Assembly: GCA_014189435.1 (NCBI GenBank)
Contig: CP050294.1
Span: forward strand, 372,001-436,000
DNA length: 64,000 bases
Direction of reading: 5' to 3'
Source: Mesorhizobium loti
GTDB taxonomy: Bacteria; Pseudomonadota; Alphaproteobacteria; Rhizobiales; Rhizobiaceae
Below the pieces are notes generated by a model that saw only the letters and a program-made list of their open reading frames with translations, was not told where the DNA came from and did no database searches. Position 1 is the first letter of the stretch. Each line of letters opens with the position of its first letter. Shown here one piece after another: positions 9,354 to 20,933 of this stretch. The position numbers were made by a program, and so were the translations under genes.

Positions 9354-10891
9354 TCATGATGCTTTCTCCATGGACCACTGAACGCGCTCTGCGAGGAAAG
9401 CCGCAAACGGGCGTACGTCCATATCCACACTCGCGCTTTCCAACCCCGCCAGGTACCGGTCACGGTCTTCCACCCTCACAACTGTCCACGGGTAGCCACC
9501 TGAAGCCAGCATCGCGTTCATGAGAAAACGCGCCATGCGGCCGTTACCATCGGGATAGGGGTGGATGTACCCAACAAGCCAATGGCCAAGCACAGCGCGG
9601 ACCGAAGGTTCAGTCTCCTTCTCCAGCAGGTCAAAGAGGGCCGCCATTCCTTTCGGCACCGCATCAGAGCGGGGCGGCACGTGGCGCGATCCGCGCAGGT
9701 AGACAGGATGACTGCGGTAACCGGCGAGTGCCCCGGCACGCAGGATACCCGCGGCAACGGAAGGCTGGAATAATTCCCGATACCAGTCTCGATGCGCTTC
9801 ACGCACGAAGGCGCCGGGCGGCGCCCCGCGAATAATTTCAGTGACGGAGTCTCGCACTTTCTGAAACGCCTGCCAGTATCCGCGCGCCGCTAGGGCATCG
9901 CGGTTCTTGCGGTCTTGTTCATCTATTTCCGGGTTCCACCCCCCTTGGCGTACCCGGTCGATGAGGTCCGGCGTAACGCTGTATCCTTCAATCGAAAGCG
10001 AATGGTAAGCGTCACGCTTGTAGATGTCCTCGACGAATTTCAAATAAGGGCGGGGGTCGGCAGGAAGGCCGGGAGCAGCAGGAAAACTATCAATGACCGC
10101 CTGCCGTGCGTTATCCCAGATCGCGTGAATTCTGCCGACGATCGGCGCTACACCTTTGATAGTTACAGGTACGTTCTGCTGCTCGCTGAATGGGTCCGTC
10201 TCGCGAACATCATACCCTGCCCCCTTCATTGACTTGAGGATTTCGTCCGCAAAGAGGGCCGTCCGGCGCGCCTGAACGCACCGGCCAGACGTCCGGCAAC
10301 GGCAGAGTGTCCGCCATCCAGAAGCCTGCTCAAAACCCCGGAAACGTCTTTGACGGCGGCGAGTGCGACCTGGGCTTCAATCGGTGAACGGTGGAAGAAT
10401 GCCTCCGGGACTTTCACCAGAGCTGCGTCGAGGGCAAAGAGGCGAAGCCCGTCTTTTTCGACCACGTCTTCCTGAGCGAGTATCTGCTTCTGCCGGAGAT
10501 CGTAAAGCGAGGTTCCGAACAAAAGCTGCAGAGTGTTGTTGCCGCCCTTGGGAGTGTAGACAATGACCTGAGAAGGGATAGCGGTCGCTTCGGCATGCAG
10601 CAGAACCGATTGCTCGGGAGAAAGGTGCCAGTCGTTCCCGAAACGGTCCCGGCAATACAGGGCACAAAACTCCCAAAATGATGCGTACCAAGGGGTGGTG
10701 TCACCTTCCTGCGCGTGTGGGCCGGTGGATATCAGCCACCCCTTTATAACCTCACGTAAGAAGCCATTCTGGAGAAGCCGCTCGCGATGAACCCGCTTGA
10801 TTTCTTCGGACTTGATCACGCGGCGCCCACCACTCTGCAGTGCCTTGAGGGCGTCGAGCGCGTCAGCGAGTTTTTCATTAGGAGTGGCCAT
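9354..10891 (-). pseudogene. Fic-domain protein (AMPylase type), split by a frameshift
   Basis: The gene reads from ATG 10891 (MATPNEKLADALDALK) through an N-terminal winged-helix-like region (RVIKSEEIKRVHRERLLQNG) and a middle domain (WYASFWEFCALYCRDRFG), then shifts one base at about 10260-10290. The second frame restores RTALFADEILKSMKGAGYDV and runs to the Fic core HPYPDGNGRMARFLMN, which holds the catalytic His and the phosphate-binding GNGR. Joined, the product is about 510 residues, the normal length of this Fic subfamily. Fic enzymes usually transfer AMP to a target hydroxyl. An inhibitory helix motif was not identified. The two frames overlap by only a few bases, so a second protein from ATG 10229 holding the Fic core alone is possible. 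There is no neighbouring antitoxin gene. Confidence 0.8.
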
Positions 10892-10976
10892 AGCCGAATC
10901 TCTGCAAGTTTTTAGTGTTGTACAAAAACAAGTATATGATGCTGATCCATTGCAAGTCAATTGTGACGCGTTAAAA

Positions 10977-11004
10977 CACGTATATTATGACGTGCTGACG
11001 CACG
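10977..11004. promoter_or_regulatory. Overlapping palindromes upstream of the Fic gene
   Basis: Two inverted repeats overlap about 90 bp upstream of the Fic start: CACGT-N8-ACGTG (10977-10994) and CGTGC-N4-GCACG (10991-11004). The surrounding 120 bp is much richer in A+T than the rest of the window and repeats TTATGA-like hexamers. This is a plausible operator-promoter, possibly autoregulated; the binding protein is unknown. Confidence 0.4.
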
Positions 11005-11259
11005 TTTGTTATGATAAACTACTGATTTTTATGATATAACTTGCGTGTTCGGCGCGAGGGATCGTCACCCGCAGGGGCCCAGACGCCCTGCGGCTCGGGG
11101 TGTCGGCCTAGAGCCTGACCCACCGGAGCCTTGGCGCAGGTGGGACGCGGCCCTCCCTCTCCCTCTCAAAATCATCATCTGCGGCGCGGCAATCAATGTG
11201 AGAGCGCAGCGTCAATCAGGATGAGAATGCCGGCGGATTGGAACGCAGGGAGGGCGTAG

Positions 11260-13700
<2,441 letters not shown>

Positions 13701-13899
13701 CGCGCCGCGACAATCAAACCGATAAAACCTCTTGCGCGCGACAATCAATGCCGCGATCATCAGCATCACCGCGACACCAGATTCTCATCCAGATTGTCGC
13801 GCACCTCTCTTCCAGATTGATGAGGTGGAACGGCCCGCTCCGACAGCATCAAGTGCTAACGTGGCCGTTGTTTCAACGCCACCAAGGAGGGACCGTTCC

Positions 13900-14943
13900 G
13901 TGACGCAGATTAACACCATCGGGCTAGATTTGGCCAAGCAGGTTTTCCAAGTTCACGGCGCAGACGCCGAAGGCGCGCCGCTGTTCAACAGGCGGTTGCG
14001 CCGGGCCGAAGTGCTGCGCTTCTTCGAGAAGCAGCCAACCTGTCTCGTCGGCCTCGAGGCCTGCGGCGGGGCACATTACTGGGCGCGTGAGATCGCAGCA
14101 CTCGGCCATGACGTCCGGTTGATCCCGCCGGCCTACGTCAAGCCCTTTGTCAAGCGCGGCAAGACCGATGCTGCCGACGCCGAGGCGATCAGCGAGGCGG
14201 TAACCCGCAAGACCATGCGCTTTGTGCCGATCAAGTCGGCCGAGCAACAGGCGGCGGCGATGGTGCTGAGGACGCGAGCTCTGCTGCTGCGCCAAAGAAC
14301 ACAAGTGATCAACGCCTTGCGCGCTCATATGTCCGAATTGGGCATCATTGCGGCTGCCGGCCCGGCGAAGGTGGCGGCATTAGCCGCGATCGTGCGTGAC
14401 CCGACAGATGCTCGCCTGCCTGCGGCGGCGCGCTTCGCCCTGACGGCCCTTGTCGACCAATTAGACACTCTGAGCGAACAGGTCGAACGACTTGAGCGCG
14501 AGATCGTCACCGAGGCAAAGCATGACGAAGACATGCGCCGTCTGACCACGATCCCGGGCGTCGGCGCGATCACAGCGGCGACCGTCAAGGCGCTGGTTCC
14601 CGATCCGGACGGGTTCAGGTCGGGCCGTCACCTTGCCGCTTGGCTTGGGCTCACGCCGAGGTCGCATTCGAGCGGCGGCAAGGAGCTGTTGGGCGGCATC
14701 TCGAAGATGGGCAACACGGAGCTTCGATCTCTCCTTGTAAATGGCGCTACCTCTGTCCTGCGCCATGCCAGAAACAACGACAGGGCACTGCCCTGGTTGA
14801 CCGCGTTGCTAGCGCGTCGGCCCTTCAAGGTCGTCGCCATCGCGCTTGCCAACAAGATCGCGAGGATCATCTGGGCCCTGCTAACGAAGGGCGGGACCTA
14901 TCGGAAACCTGGTGGGATGGCGGTTCGTGCGGCAAACGCCTGA
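13900..14943 (+). CDS. IS110-family transposase (DEDD type)
   Basis: A 347-residue protein from GTG 13900, with AAGGAGGG about ten bases upstream. The N-terminal RuvC-like DEDD domain begins NTIGLDLAKQVFQVHG and continues with VGLEACGGAHYWAREI and KTDAADAEAISEA. The C-terminal domain contains LTTIPGVGAITAATVKAL and LAAWLGLTPRSHSSGGKELL with the catalytic Ser. It looks intact. It follows directly after the IS21 right end. Element ends were not defined; the 235 bp downstream (14944-15178) contain no recognisable gene. Confidence 0.92.
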   Translation: MTQINTIGLDLAKQVFQVHGADAEGAPLFNRRLRRAEVLRFFEKQPTCLVGLEACGGAHYWAREIAALGHDVRLIPPAYVKPFVKRGKTDAADAEAISEAVTRKTMRFVPIKSAEQQAAAMVLRTRALLLRQRTQVINALRAHMSELGIIAAAGPAKVAALAAIVRDPTDARLPAAARFALTALVDQLDTLSEQVERLEREIVTEAKHDEDMRRLTTIPGVGAITAATVKALVPDPDGFRSGRHLAAWLGLTPRSHSSGGKELLGGISKMGNTELRSLLVNGATSVLRHARNNDRALPWLTALLARRPFKVVAIALANKIARIIWALLTKGGTYRKPGGMAVRAANA

Positions 14944-15178
14944 GGGCAGAGTACCGACACGAGCTACCGGAGAAGAGCCAGGAAGAGGCGAGGTGCATTG
15001 AGCAGACGATGATTCCACGGGACGAAATCCCGACGCGGGAGAGGCTTGCGCGACAATGTGCTTCGAGCACGTCAGATTGATCAGCCACCCGCTTCGCGGA
15101 CTTCATCGAGGCCAGCGGTCATGGGCCGCGCTGAAAGGCCGGACATATGACTGCACCGTTCCCGCGTGATGAAATCGA

Positions 15179-15466
15179 CTAAAAAAGCCCTTGCAACGCG
15201 GGCCGTTCCACATATGTCGCGCTATAATCATCCCGGCCCCGCCGCCGCGCCTGCTCCCTTTCAGCCTTCCGCTCCGCCCGCGAGATGCGCGGCACAGCCA
15301 CACCATCCCCGCCATCGCCGCCGCCATCCTCCGAACCATCCCGCGCCGCCCGCGCAAAATCCCCCGCCAGATCGACGGCACTCTTCCACGGCTCCTCCCG
15401 CTCCAGCGCCTCATGGTGTGCCTGCCGCAGGTCGGTCTCAGGCTCGTACCGCGGCGTTGTATCTTT
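15179..15466 (-). pseudogene. Unrecognised protein, C-terminal remnant
   Basis: The minus frame reads TPRYEPETDLRQAHHEALER, EEPWKSAVDLAGDFARAARD, a Gly/Asp-rich linker, then PRISRAERKAEREQARRRGR and ends ATYVERPALQGLF. The N-terminus is replaced by an IS5-type element from 15467, so any Met further upstream belongs to the IS. The composition is highly charged and looks like the tail of a larger protein. I cannot assign a family. The last codons overlap a sequence motif that recurs at 42404-42437. Confidence 0.4.
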
Positions 15467-15639
15467 TATTGGTGTGGGTTTAGGCAAGCGGTAACCGCAA
15501 TAGGCTTTGTAGCGTAGCCATGCCTTTCAAACACAATACCAGCCGCCGCCATCATATTGAGAAGATGAAGTTCAGGGTGACGAACTGGCCAGAATATGAG
15601 GCAGGACTTCGTCATCGCGGCAGTTTGACCCTGTGGGTG
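15467..15639 (+). pseudogene. Second IS5-type element (IS5b), 5' fragment
   Basis: ATG 15520 starts MPFKHNTSRRHHIEKMKFRV and continues NWPEYEAGLRHRGSLTLWV, the N-terminus of a transposase related to but distinct from the main IS5 copies. It is cut at 15639 by IS5 copy D. Longer copies of the same element lie at 43160-43990 and 54294-55030. Confidence 0.85.
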
Positions 15640-16757
15640 GCGTTGGTGCGCGGATATGAAATCGAACGCATTTCGATCATTAATGTAGTTGGTTATGCCT
15701 GCGTGACTTGACGCCGGATAGACTCCGGGCGTGCCCATGCCAGCATGCGGTTGAGAACGATGCAACCGATGGCAACCTCGGTCTGTTGAGCCGGAAGAGA
15801 GCGTGCTCGCAGGCGCCGTCCGATCAGCCCCTTGTATCGTCCGATGGCCGTTTCGCTCAGCGCCCGCTTGCCGTAGCCGGTGGCTGCCTGCCATTTCAGC
15901 CGACCGTCGCTTGCGATTGCGGCAATGTGCTTGTCCCTTTGACCAGGCGGTCCGGCATCACCGCTTTCCACCGCCGTGGAACGCGGTGGAATGACGATGT
16001 TCGCGGTTGCTGTTGCGCTGTGCTGCAGGATAGACTGATAGGTTGGCTTGCCGTCATAGGCTCCGTCGGCTGTGAACTGGTCGATCTCGCCGTCGATCTG
16101 ATCGAGCAGCGGTGCCACCTGGGAAGGATCATCCGTGTCCTGATCTGTCAGCCTTTGGGCAATGATCGCGCCACTTTTGGCATCCACTGCCAGATGCAGC
16201 TTGCGCCAGTTGCGACGTGATCTGGCGCCATGTTTCTGCTCCAGCCATTGCCCGGCGCCGTAGACTTTCAATCCCGTGCTATCGACAAGCACATGCAGCG
16301 GGCCGTCCGGCTGCGGCGGGTTTCGTCGGGCTGATGGCTCCCACTTCTGTGCCCGACGGCTCAGCGTCGTATGATCTGGAACTGGGACTTTCAGCCCCAT
16401 GAGATCCAGCAGCGAGTGAAGCAATCCCTCGGTCTGGCGCAGCCGCATTGCGAAGACGCAACCCAGCGTCAGCGCTGTCTCAATGGCGAGATCGGAATAC
16501 CGGGCTTGGCCGCCGCGGGTCTTGCGTCGCGGAGCGCGCCATCCCGCCAGTGCCTCCGGCGTTACCCATAAGGTCAGGCTACCACGCCGGCGCAGACCTG
16601 CTTCGTAGTCACGCCAATTCGTCACCCTGAATGTCATCTTTCCGACGTGATGACGACGATCTGCGTTGTGTTTGTACGGCATGGCACTCAAATCAAGCTG
16701 ATTTCGATCCTGCCTGCCTATCGCCAAACCGTTGACAAAGGATCCATGCACCAACGC
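15640..16757 (-). mobile_element. IS5-family element, copy D
   Basis: Both 10-bp terminal repeats are present. The left flank is an IS5b fragment and the right flank an IS6 fragment, with no matching target duplication. Confidence 0.87.
15693..16682 (-). CDS. IS5-family transposase
   Basis: A 329-residue transposase starting MPYKHNADRRHH, two residues longer than its sister copies because of a 6-bp in-frame tandem duplication near 16008-16020 (SATATANIV instead of SATANIV). The DDE motifs are intact. The open frame extends upstream through the terminal repeat into an IS6 fragment, but that extension is not the natural start. Confidence 0.92.
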   Translation of the reverse strand: MPYKHNADRRHHVGKMTFRVTNWRDYEAGLRRRGSLTLWVTPEALAGWRAPRRKTRGGQARYSDLAIETALTLGCVFAMRLRQTEGLLHSLLDLMGLKVPVPDHTTLSRRAQKWEPSARRNPPQPDGPLHVLVDSTGLKVYGAGQWLEQKHGARSRRNWRKLHLAVDAKSGAIIAQRLTDQDTDDPSQVAPLLDQIDGEIDQFTADGAYDGKPTYQSILQHSATATANIVIPPRSTAVESGDAGPPGQRDKHIAAIASDGRLKWQAATGYGKRALSETAIGRYKGLIGRRLRARSLPAQQTEVAIGCIVLNRMLAWARPESIRRQVTQA

Positions 16758-16932
16758 TGCCAGCATATCCTCGACCATCCGCAGGCTGAGCGGAAACCGG
16801 AAATAGAGCCAAACGGCATGGGCAATCACCTGCGCCGGAAATCGGTGGCGACGATAAAGAGGATCACGGGAAAATCTGGTCATGCCGCCAGATCCCACAT
16901 TTTGATCGATGCCCGGTTAACGTTACGGTGCC
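16758..16932 (-). pseudogene. IS6-family transposase, N-terminal fragment
   Basis: The same N-terminal IS6 fragment as at 9100-9274: MTRFSRDPLYRRHRFPAQV to LRMVEDMLA, ended at the same codon by an IS5 terminal repeat, here with the IS5 in the opposite relative orientation. The terminal repeat lies at 16912-16932. Confidence 0.85.
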
Positions 16933-16985
16933 GACAGGGCAACCAAGGGAACGACGCACCTGCACCAAATATGCGGAAGAACCCC

Positions 16986-17024
16986 TGATTGACGCTGCGC
17001 TCTCACGTTGATTGCCGCGCCGCA
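16986..17024 (-). repeat. Solo IS21 left end
   Basis: About 40 bp match the left end of the IS21 at 11180 in inverted orientation (GATTGACGCTGCGCTCTCAC...). Just left of it (16960-16985) is a short sequence also found beside the solo end at 38034-38074 and probably belonging to an ISL3-type terminus. No IS21 gene is attached. Confidence 0.7.
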
Positions 17025-17320
17025 TTTTTGGGCCGGTGCTGGCGATCATGCCTTATGACACCGTCGAGGAGGCGATCGGCACCGCCAACGACACCGTCTA
17101 TGGCCTGGCCTCCTACATCCAGGCCAAGGACATCAAGAAGGCCCGTGAAGTCGCCGCCCGGATGCGCACCGGCAATGTCTACATCAACTATCCCCAGTGG
17201 GACGCCGGCCTGCCTTTCGGCGGCTACAAGCAATCCGGCAACGGCAGAGAATACGCCGAATACGGGCTTGAGGATTTCCTCGAGATCAAGGGCATCGCGG
17301 GCTACGAAGCGGCGGAGTAG
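17025..17320 (+). pseudogene. Aldehyde dehydrogenase, C-terminal fragment
   Basis: The frame begins IFGPVLAIMPYDTVEEAI, the conserved motif after the catalytic region of NAD(P)-dependent aldehyde dehydrogenases, and continues ANDTVYGLASYIQAKD, GNVYINYPQWDAGLPFGGYK and SGNGREYAEYGLEDFLEIKG to a normal C-terminus. The nucleotide-binding domain and the catalytic Cys are missing, cut off by the solo IS21 end. It marks the resident DNA into which the IS cluster was inserted. Confidence 0.9.
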
Positions 17321-17380
17321 GGGCTACCCTTCTGGATCGGCAACCAGCCGATCCCGGTGCTGGAGGAAGCCGGTGCGGCT

Positions 17381-18691
17381 TCATTCTTCCCGGAAAGCTT
17401 TCTGGATCTGATCCGACAGCGGCTTCACCAGATAGGAAAGCATCGTCCGATCGCCCGTCGGGAAGAACACTTCGGCCGGCATGCCCGGCGCCAGCGCCAG
17501 CCCGTGCAGCTTGGCGACCTCGGTTTTCGGCAGCGTCACCCGCGCAACATAGAAGGCTGCTCCGGTGCGCTCTTCGGTGGTGAGATCCGCCGAGATCCGC
17601 GACAGCGTCCCGGTCAGTTCCGGCGTGGTTTGCCGATTGAAGGCCGACAGGCGCAAAATCGCATTCTGGCCCATCGTCACCTGGTCGATATCCTGCGGCG
17701 CGATATGCGCTTCAACGGTCAGGTCGTCCGTTACCGGTACGATCTGCATCACCTGCTCGCCGGGCGTGATGACCCCGCCGATCGTATGCACGGCCAGCTG
17801 CAGCACCACGCCATCCTGCGGGCTGCGCAGATCGATGCGCTTCAACTGGTCCTCGGCCGCTACCTTGCGTTCGACGAACTCGGAGATCTTCCCTTGCGTT
17901 TCGCGTAAATCGGTCGCGACCTCACTGCGAAGATCCTGGTCGATCTGGATGATCTGCAGTTCGATCTCGGCCGCCTTGCCTTTCACCTGGGCTATTCCCG
18001 CGGTCAGCTGCCCATGCTCGCCTTCGAGCCGCACCGCGTCCCGTTCCAGCGACGTCATGCGCTCGATTCCTATCAGCTTGCGACGCCACAGGGACCGCAC
18101 GCCTTCCAGCTCGATCTGGATCAGCTCGATCTCGCGGCGCTTGGCCTGCAGCTGCTCGGTCAGGCCGGCGGTCTCCTGCGTCAACTGGGCGATCCGTTCG
18201 CGCAACTGCGATCGCTGGCCGGACCGCGCCTGGCGCCTGAAATCGAACAACGATTGTTCTCCGGCCATCGATGCGGCGACACCCGCTTCGTCGCGCCGCG
18301 ATGTCAAGACCTCCGGGAAGCTGATCGTGTCCTTGCCGTCACGCTCTGCCTCCAGGCGCGCCAACCGTGCATAAAACTCATCCAGACCTTTTGAGACGAT
18401 CGCCAGGTTGGCGCGCGTTGTCGTCTCATCCAGGCGCACCAGAATATCGCCCGCTTTGACCCGGTCGCCTTCACGCACCCTGATCTCGCCGACCACGCCA
18501 CCCGTCGGATGCTGAACCTTCTTTACATTGGAATCGACCACCAGCCGGCCAGCTGCGATCACCGCACCCGACATTTTGGTCACTGCCGCCAGGCCGCCAA
18601 CACCGCCGACGAGCAGCAGACAGGTAGCAACCCCAGCCACGAGATAGCGGTGGACCTGCCTATGATGCAAAGCGGCTCTGTCCTCGCTCAT
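17381..18691 (-). CDS. prtE: Type I secretion periplasmic adaptor (HlyD/PrtE family)
   Basis: A 436-residue membrane fusion protein that would bridge the inner-membrane ABC transporter and an outer-membrane TolC-like channel. One N-terminal membrane helix (GVATCLLLVGGVGGLAAV, about residues 17-36) is followed by a lipoyl-like half motif (VKKVQHPTGGVVGEIRVREGD), long coiled coils with many Gln/Glu/Arg repeats (about 140-300), the second half motif (LRSPQDGVVLQLAVHTIGGV) and a beta-barrel region ending LSYLVKPLSDQIQKAFRE. Its ATG overlaps the stop of the ABC gene by four bases. No outer-membrane channel gene is present in the window, so TolC must come from elsewhere. Confidence 0.92.
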   Translation of the reverse strand: MSEDRAALHHRQVHRYLVAGVATCLLLVGGVGGLAAVTKMSGAVIAAGRLVVDSNVKKVQHPTGGVVGEIRVREGDRVKAGDILVRLDETTTRANLAIVSKGLDEFYARLARLEAERDGKDTISFPEVLTSRRDEAGVAASMAGEQSLFDFRRQARSGQRSQLRERIAQLTQETAGLTEQLQAKRREIELIQIELEGVRSLWRRKLIGIERMTSLERDAVRLEGEHGQLTAGIAQVKGKAAEIELQIIQIDQDLRSEVATDLRETQGKISEFVERKVAAEDQLKRIDLRSPQDGVVLQLAVHTIGGVITPGEQVMQIVPVTDDLTVEAHIAPQDIDQVTMGQNAILRLSAFNRQTTPELTGTLSRISADLTTEERTGAAFYVARVTLPKTEVAKLHGLALAPGMPAEVFFPTGDRTMLSYLVKPLSDQIQKAFREE

Positions 18692-20436
18692 GCCGGAACC
18701 CCTCTCTCCGTGGCGGCAACGACCTTGAGCGGTGCTGCCGTTCGGAAAACCTTGTTCAGCACCTCATCCTTCGGACCGAAGGCCTGCACATGCCCATTGG
18801 CCATCACCAGCACGGTATCGACATTGGCCAGGACAGTGGATCGGTGTGCGACGACGATAACGATGCCGCCGCGGTCCCTGATGCCCTGGATGGCGGCGGA
18901 CAAGGCCACTTCACCGTCTGCATCGAGATTGGAATTCGGCTCGTCCAGGATGACCATGAACGGATCGCCATAGAGAGCGCGCGCAAGGGCGATGCGCTGC
19001 CGTTGCCCCGCCGACAGCGACGCGCCGGCTTCGCCAACCCTTGTGTCGTAACCGTCGGCCAGATGCACGACGAGATCATGCACGCCGGCGGCCTTGGCCG
19101 CCGCAAGCACCATATCGGATGACGCATCCGGGTCGAAGCGGGCGATGTTCTGCGCAATCGTTCCATCAAACAGCTGCACATCCTGCGGCAGATAGCCAAT
19201 ATGTTTGCCCAGCTCGTCGGTCGGCCACTGGTCAAGCGTCGCGCCGTCCAGCCGCACGGCGCCCCGCGCCGGCAGCCAGACACCGGCAAGCGCACGCACC
19301 AGCGACGATTTACCGGAAGCGCTCGGGCCGATGACCCCCAGACCCGCTCCCTTGGCCAGTGAAAAATTGGCGTCCCACACTACCGGCGTCCGTTCGCCCG
19401 GCGGCGCGACACTGACATTCTCAACCGCCAACACGCTGACAGGCGCGGGCAGGGTTACGCCGGTTGCGCCTTCCGGCAGCGCGGACAACAACTGCTTCAG
19501 GCGTGCCCAGCTTTGCCGCGCCGCAATGAAACCCTTCCAATGCGCTATCGCCAGTTCGATCGGAGCCAGCGCCCTGCCCATCATGATCGAGCTTGCGATC
19601 ATGATGCCGCCGGTCGCCTCTTGCTGGATGACCAGATAAGCGCCGATCGCCAGCATGGCCGATTGCAGCATCAATCGCAGGATCTTGGAAATCGTGCCAA
19701 GCGTTCCCGCCACATCGCTGGCTGCGGCATGGGCGTTCAGGTACTCGGCGTTGACGGCATGCCATCGTTCGGCGATACGCCCGCTAAAACCCATGGCCTG
19801 CATGGCTTCGGCATTGCGCCTTGTCGCCTCGGCCAAGGTGCTGCGGACGGCTGCGTGCTGTCCGGCGATCCTTGTCGGGCCGCGGGTCCGGAATTCGGCC
19901 AGAAGCGTCAGCGCAAACAGCACAACAGCGCCGGCAAGCGCGGTAACGCCGATCCAGAAATGAAAGATGAAACAGATACCGATATAGAGCGGCATCCATG
20001 GCAGGTCGAACAGCGCGGTCGGTCCGGCACTGCCGATAAAGGCGCGAACCTGATCCAGATCCCGCAAGGGTTGCAGCCCGTCGCCAGAAGGCTTGGCGCG
20101 CAACGGCAGGCGCATCAGCGCCGAATAGACCGACGGGCTCAGCTTTGCGTCCAACCCCTGTCCCAGCCGCACCATGAGGCGAGAGCGGATCAGCTCCAGC
20201 ACCCCTTGAAACACGAACAGTGTTCCCGCAAGCACCGCCAACCCGAGCAGCGTCGGCACGCTGCGACCCGGAACGACCCGGTCATAGACTTGCAACATGA
20301 AGAACGAGCCGGTCAGGGTCAGCACGTTGACGACCCCGCTCATCAGGACAATGCCCGAAAAAGCACGTCGAAAGGACGACAGGATTCCAACCAGCGTAAG
20401 CGGCGGCGATGGCGTCAGCTGCATGCGAGCTCGCAA
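18688..20436 (-). CDS. prtD: Type I secretion ABC transporter, permease/ATPase (PrtD family)
   Basis: An exporter half-transporter. Residues from about 20-300 hold the transmembrane domain (FSGIVLMSGVVNVLTLTGSF, LPWMPLYIGICFIFHFWIG). The ATPase domain shows Walker A GVIGPSASGKSSLVRAL, signature LSAGQRQRIALARAL, Walker B FMVILDEPNSNLD and switch His in VVAHRST. There is no N-terminal C39 peptidase domain, which fits transport of RTX proteins that keep their C-terminal signal. The first codon of the longest frame is TTG; ATG 20424 is the more likely start (about 578 residues). It sits between the small exported protein and the adaptor in one leftward operon. Confidence 0.93.
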   Translation of the reverse strand: MRARMQLTPSPPLTLVGILSSFRRAFSGIVLMSGVVNVLTLTGSFFMLQVYDRVVPGRSVPTLLGLAVLAGTLFVFQGVLELIRSRLMVRLGQGLDAKLSPSVYSALMRLPLRAKPSGDGLQPLRDLDQVRAFIGSAGPTALFDLPWMPLYIGICFIFHFWIGVTALAGAVVLFALTLLAEFRTRGPTRIAGQHAAVRSTLAEATRRNAEAMQAMGFSGRIAERWHAVNAEYLNAHAAASDVAGTLGTISKILRLMLQSAMLAIGAYLVIQQEATGGIMIASSIMMGRALAPIELAIAHWKGFIAARQSWARLKQLLSALPEGATGVTLPAPVSVLAVENVSVAPPGERTPVVWDANFSLAKGAGLGVIGPSASGKSSLVRALAGVWLPARGAVRLDGATLDQWPTDELGKHIGYLPQDVQLFDGTIAQNIARFDPDASSDMVLAAAKAAGVHDLVVHLADGYDTRVGEAGASLSAGQRQRIALARALYGDPFMVILDEPNSNLDADGEVALSAAIQGIRDRGGIVIVVAHRSTVLANVDTVLVMANGHVQAFGPKDEVLNKVFRTAAPLKVVAATERGVPA

Positions 20437-20458
20437 TCAGGATATGGCATCTCGCCCC

Positions 20459-20860
20459 TCAATACGTAACTGCCTTGAGTATGACATGAACGGGCAAGCC
20501 CGCCTCGAACTGGGCGCTGCCCCGTGCGACCAGCCAGCCATCCGCACGCTCCAGGCGCGCAACGATCCGCAGCGTTGGTGAAGCCGTCGAGTTTGCGGGC
20601 AGGGGCAGGGAAAATTCTATCGTCTTTGAGCCGCCCTCGCTTTTGAGACTGGTTTTGGCGGCGCGACGCCGCGCACTGTCCTGAATGGCGGGGTCCTCGA
20701 GGTAGATCTCGAGATGACCTTCCGGGATGACCTTGCCGCCCACGAACGTGACTGCGCCGCGAATATCTGTCGATTGCGCAGCGGCTGCTCCGGCTGCCCC
20801 GGCGGCCGCGGCGACAGCCGCAACTCCTGCGGCCATTAACACTGTGCGGCGGTCGGTCAT
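20459..20860 (-). CDS. Small exported YbaY/YscW-like protein in the protease-inhibitor position
   Basis: A 133-residue protein from ATG 20860 with GGGAGAGG just upstream. The N-terminus MTDRRTVLMAAGVAAVAAAA is an export signal with an Arg pair, followed by Ala-rich sequence to AAAQS. The mature part (IRGAVTFVGGKVIPEGHLEI, YLEDPAIQD, FSLPLPANSTASPTLRIVAR, FEAGLPVHVILKAV) resembles the YbaY/YscW beta-sandwich family. In apr/prt operons of Pseudomonas and Dickeya the gene between protease and ABC transporter encodes a periplasmic protease inhibitor of similar size; this protein occupies that place but does not look like the Inh family. Function as inhibitor or chaperone is inference. Confidence 0.75.
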   Translation of the reverse strand: MTDRRTVLMAAGVAAVAAAAGAAGAAAAQSTDIRGAVTFVGGKVIPEGHLEIYLEDPAIQDSARRRAAKTSLKSEGGSKTIEFSLPLPANSTASPTLRIVARLERADGWLVARGSAQFEAGLPVHVILKAVTY

Positions 20861-20933
20861 TGCGTCCTCTCCCTTTTCGCTGCGGCGACGCGCTTCAGGA
20901 GGGAAGCCTGAAAGCCCCCCTCCTGGTAACGCG

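Noticed and set aside
15191..15517. Several Pro/Arg-rich plus-strand frames
   Set aside because: Low-complexity shadows of the Gly/Asp-rich minus-strand remnant.
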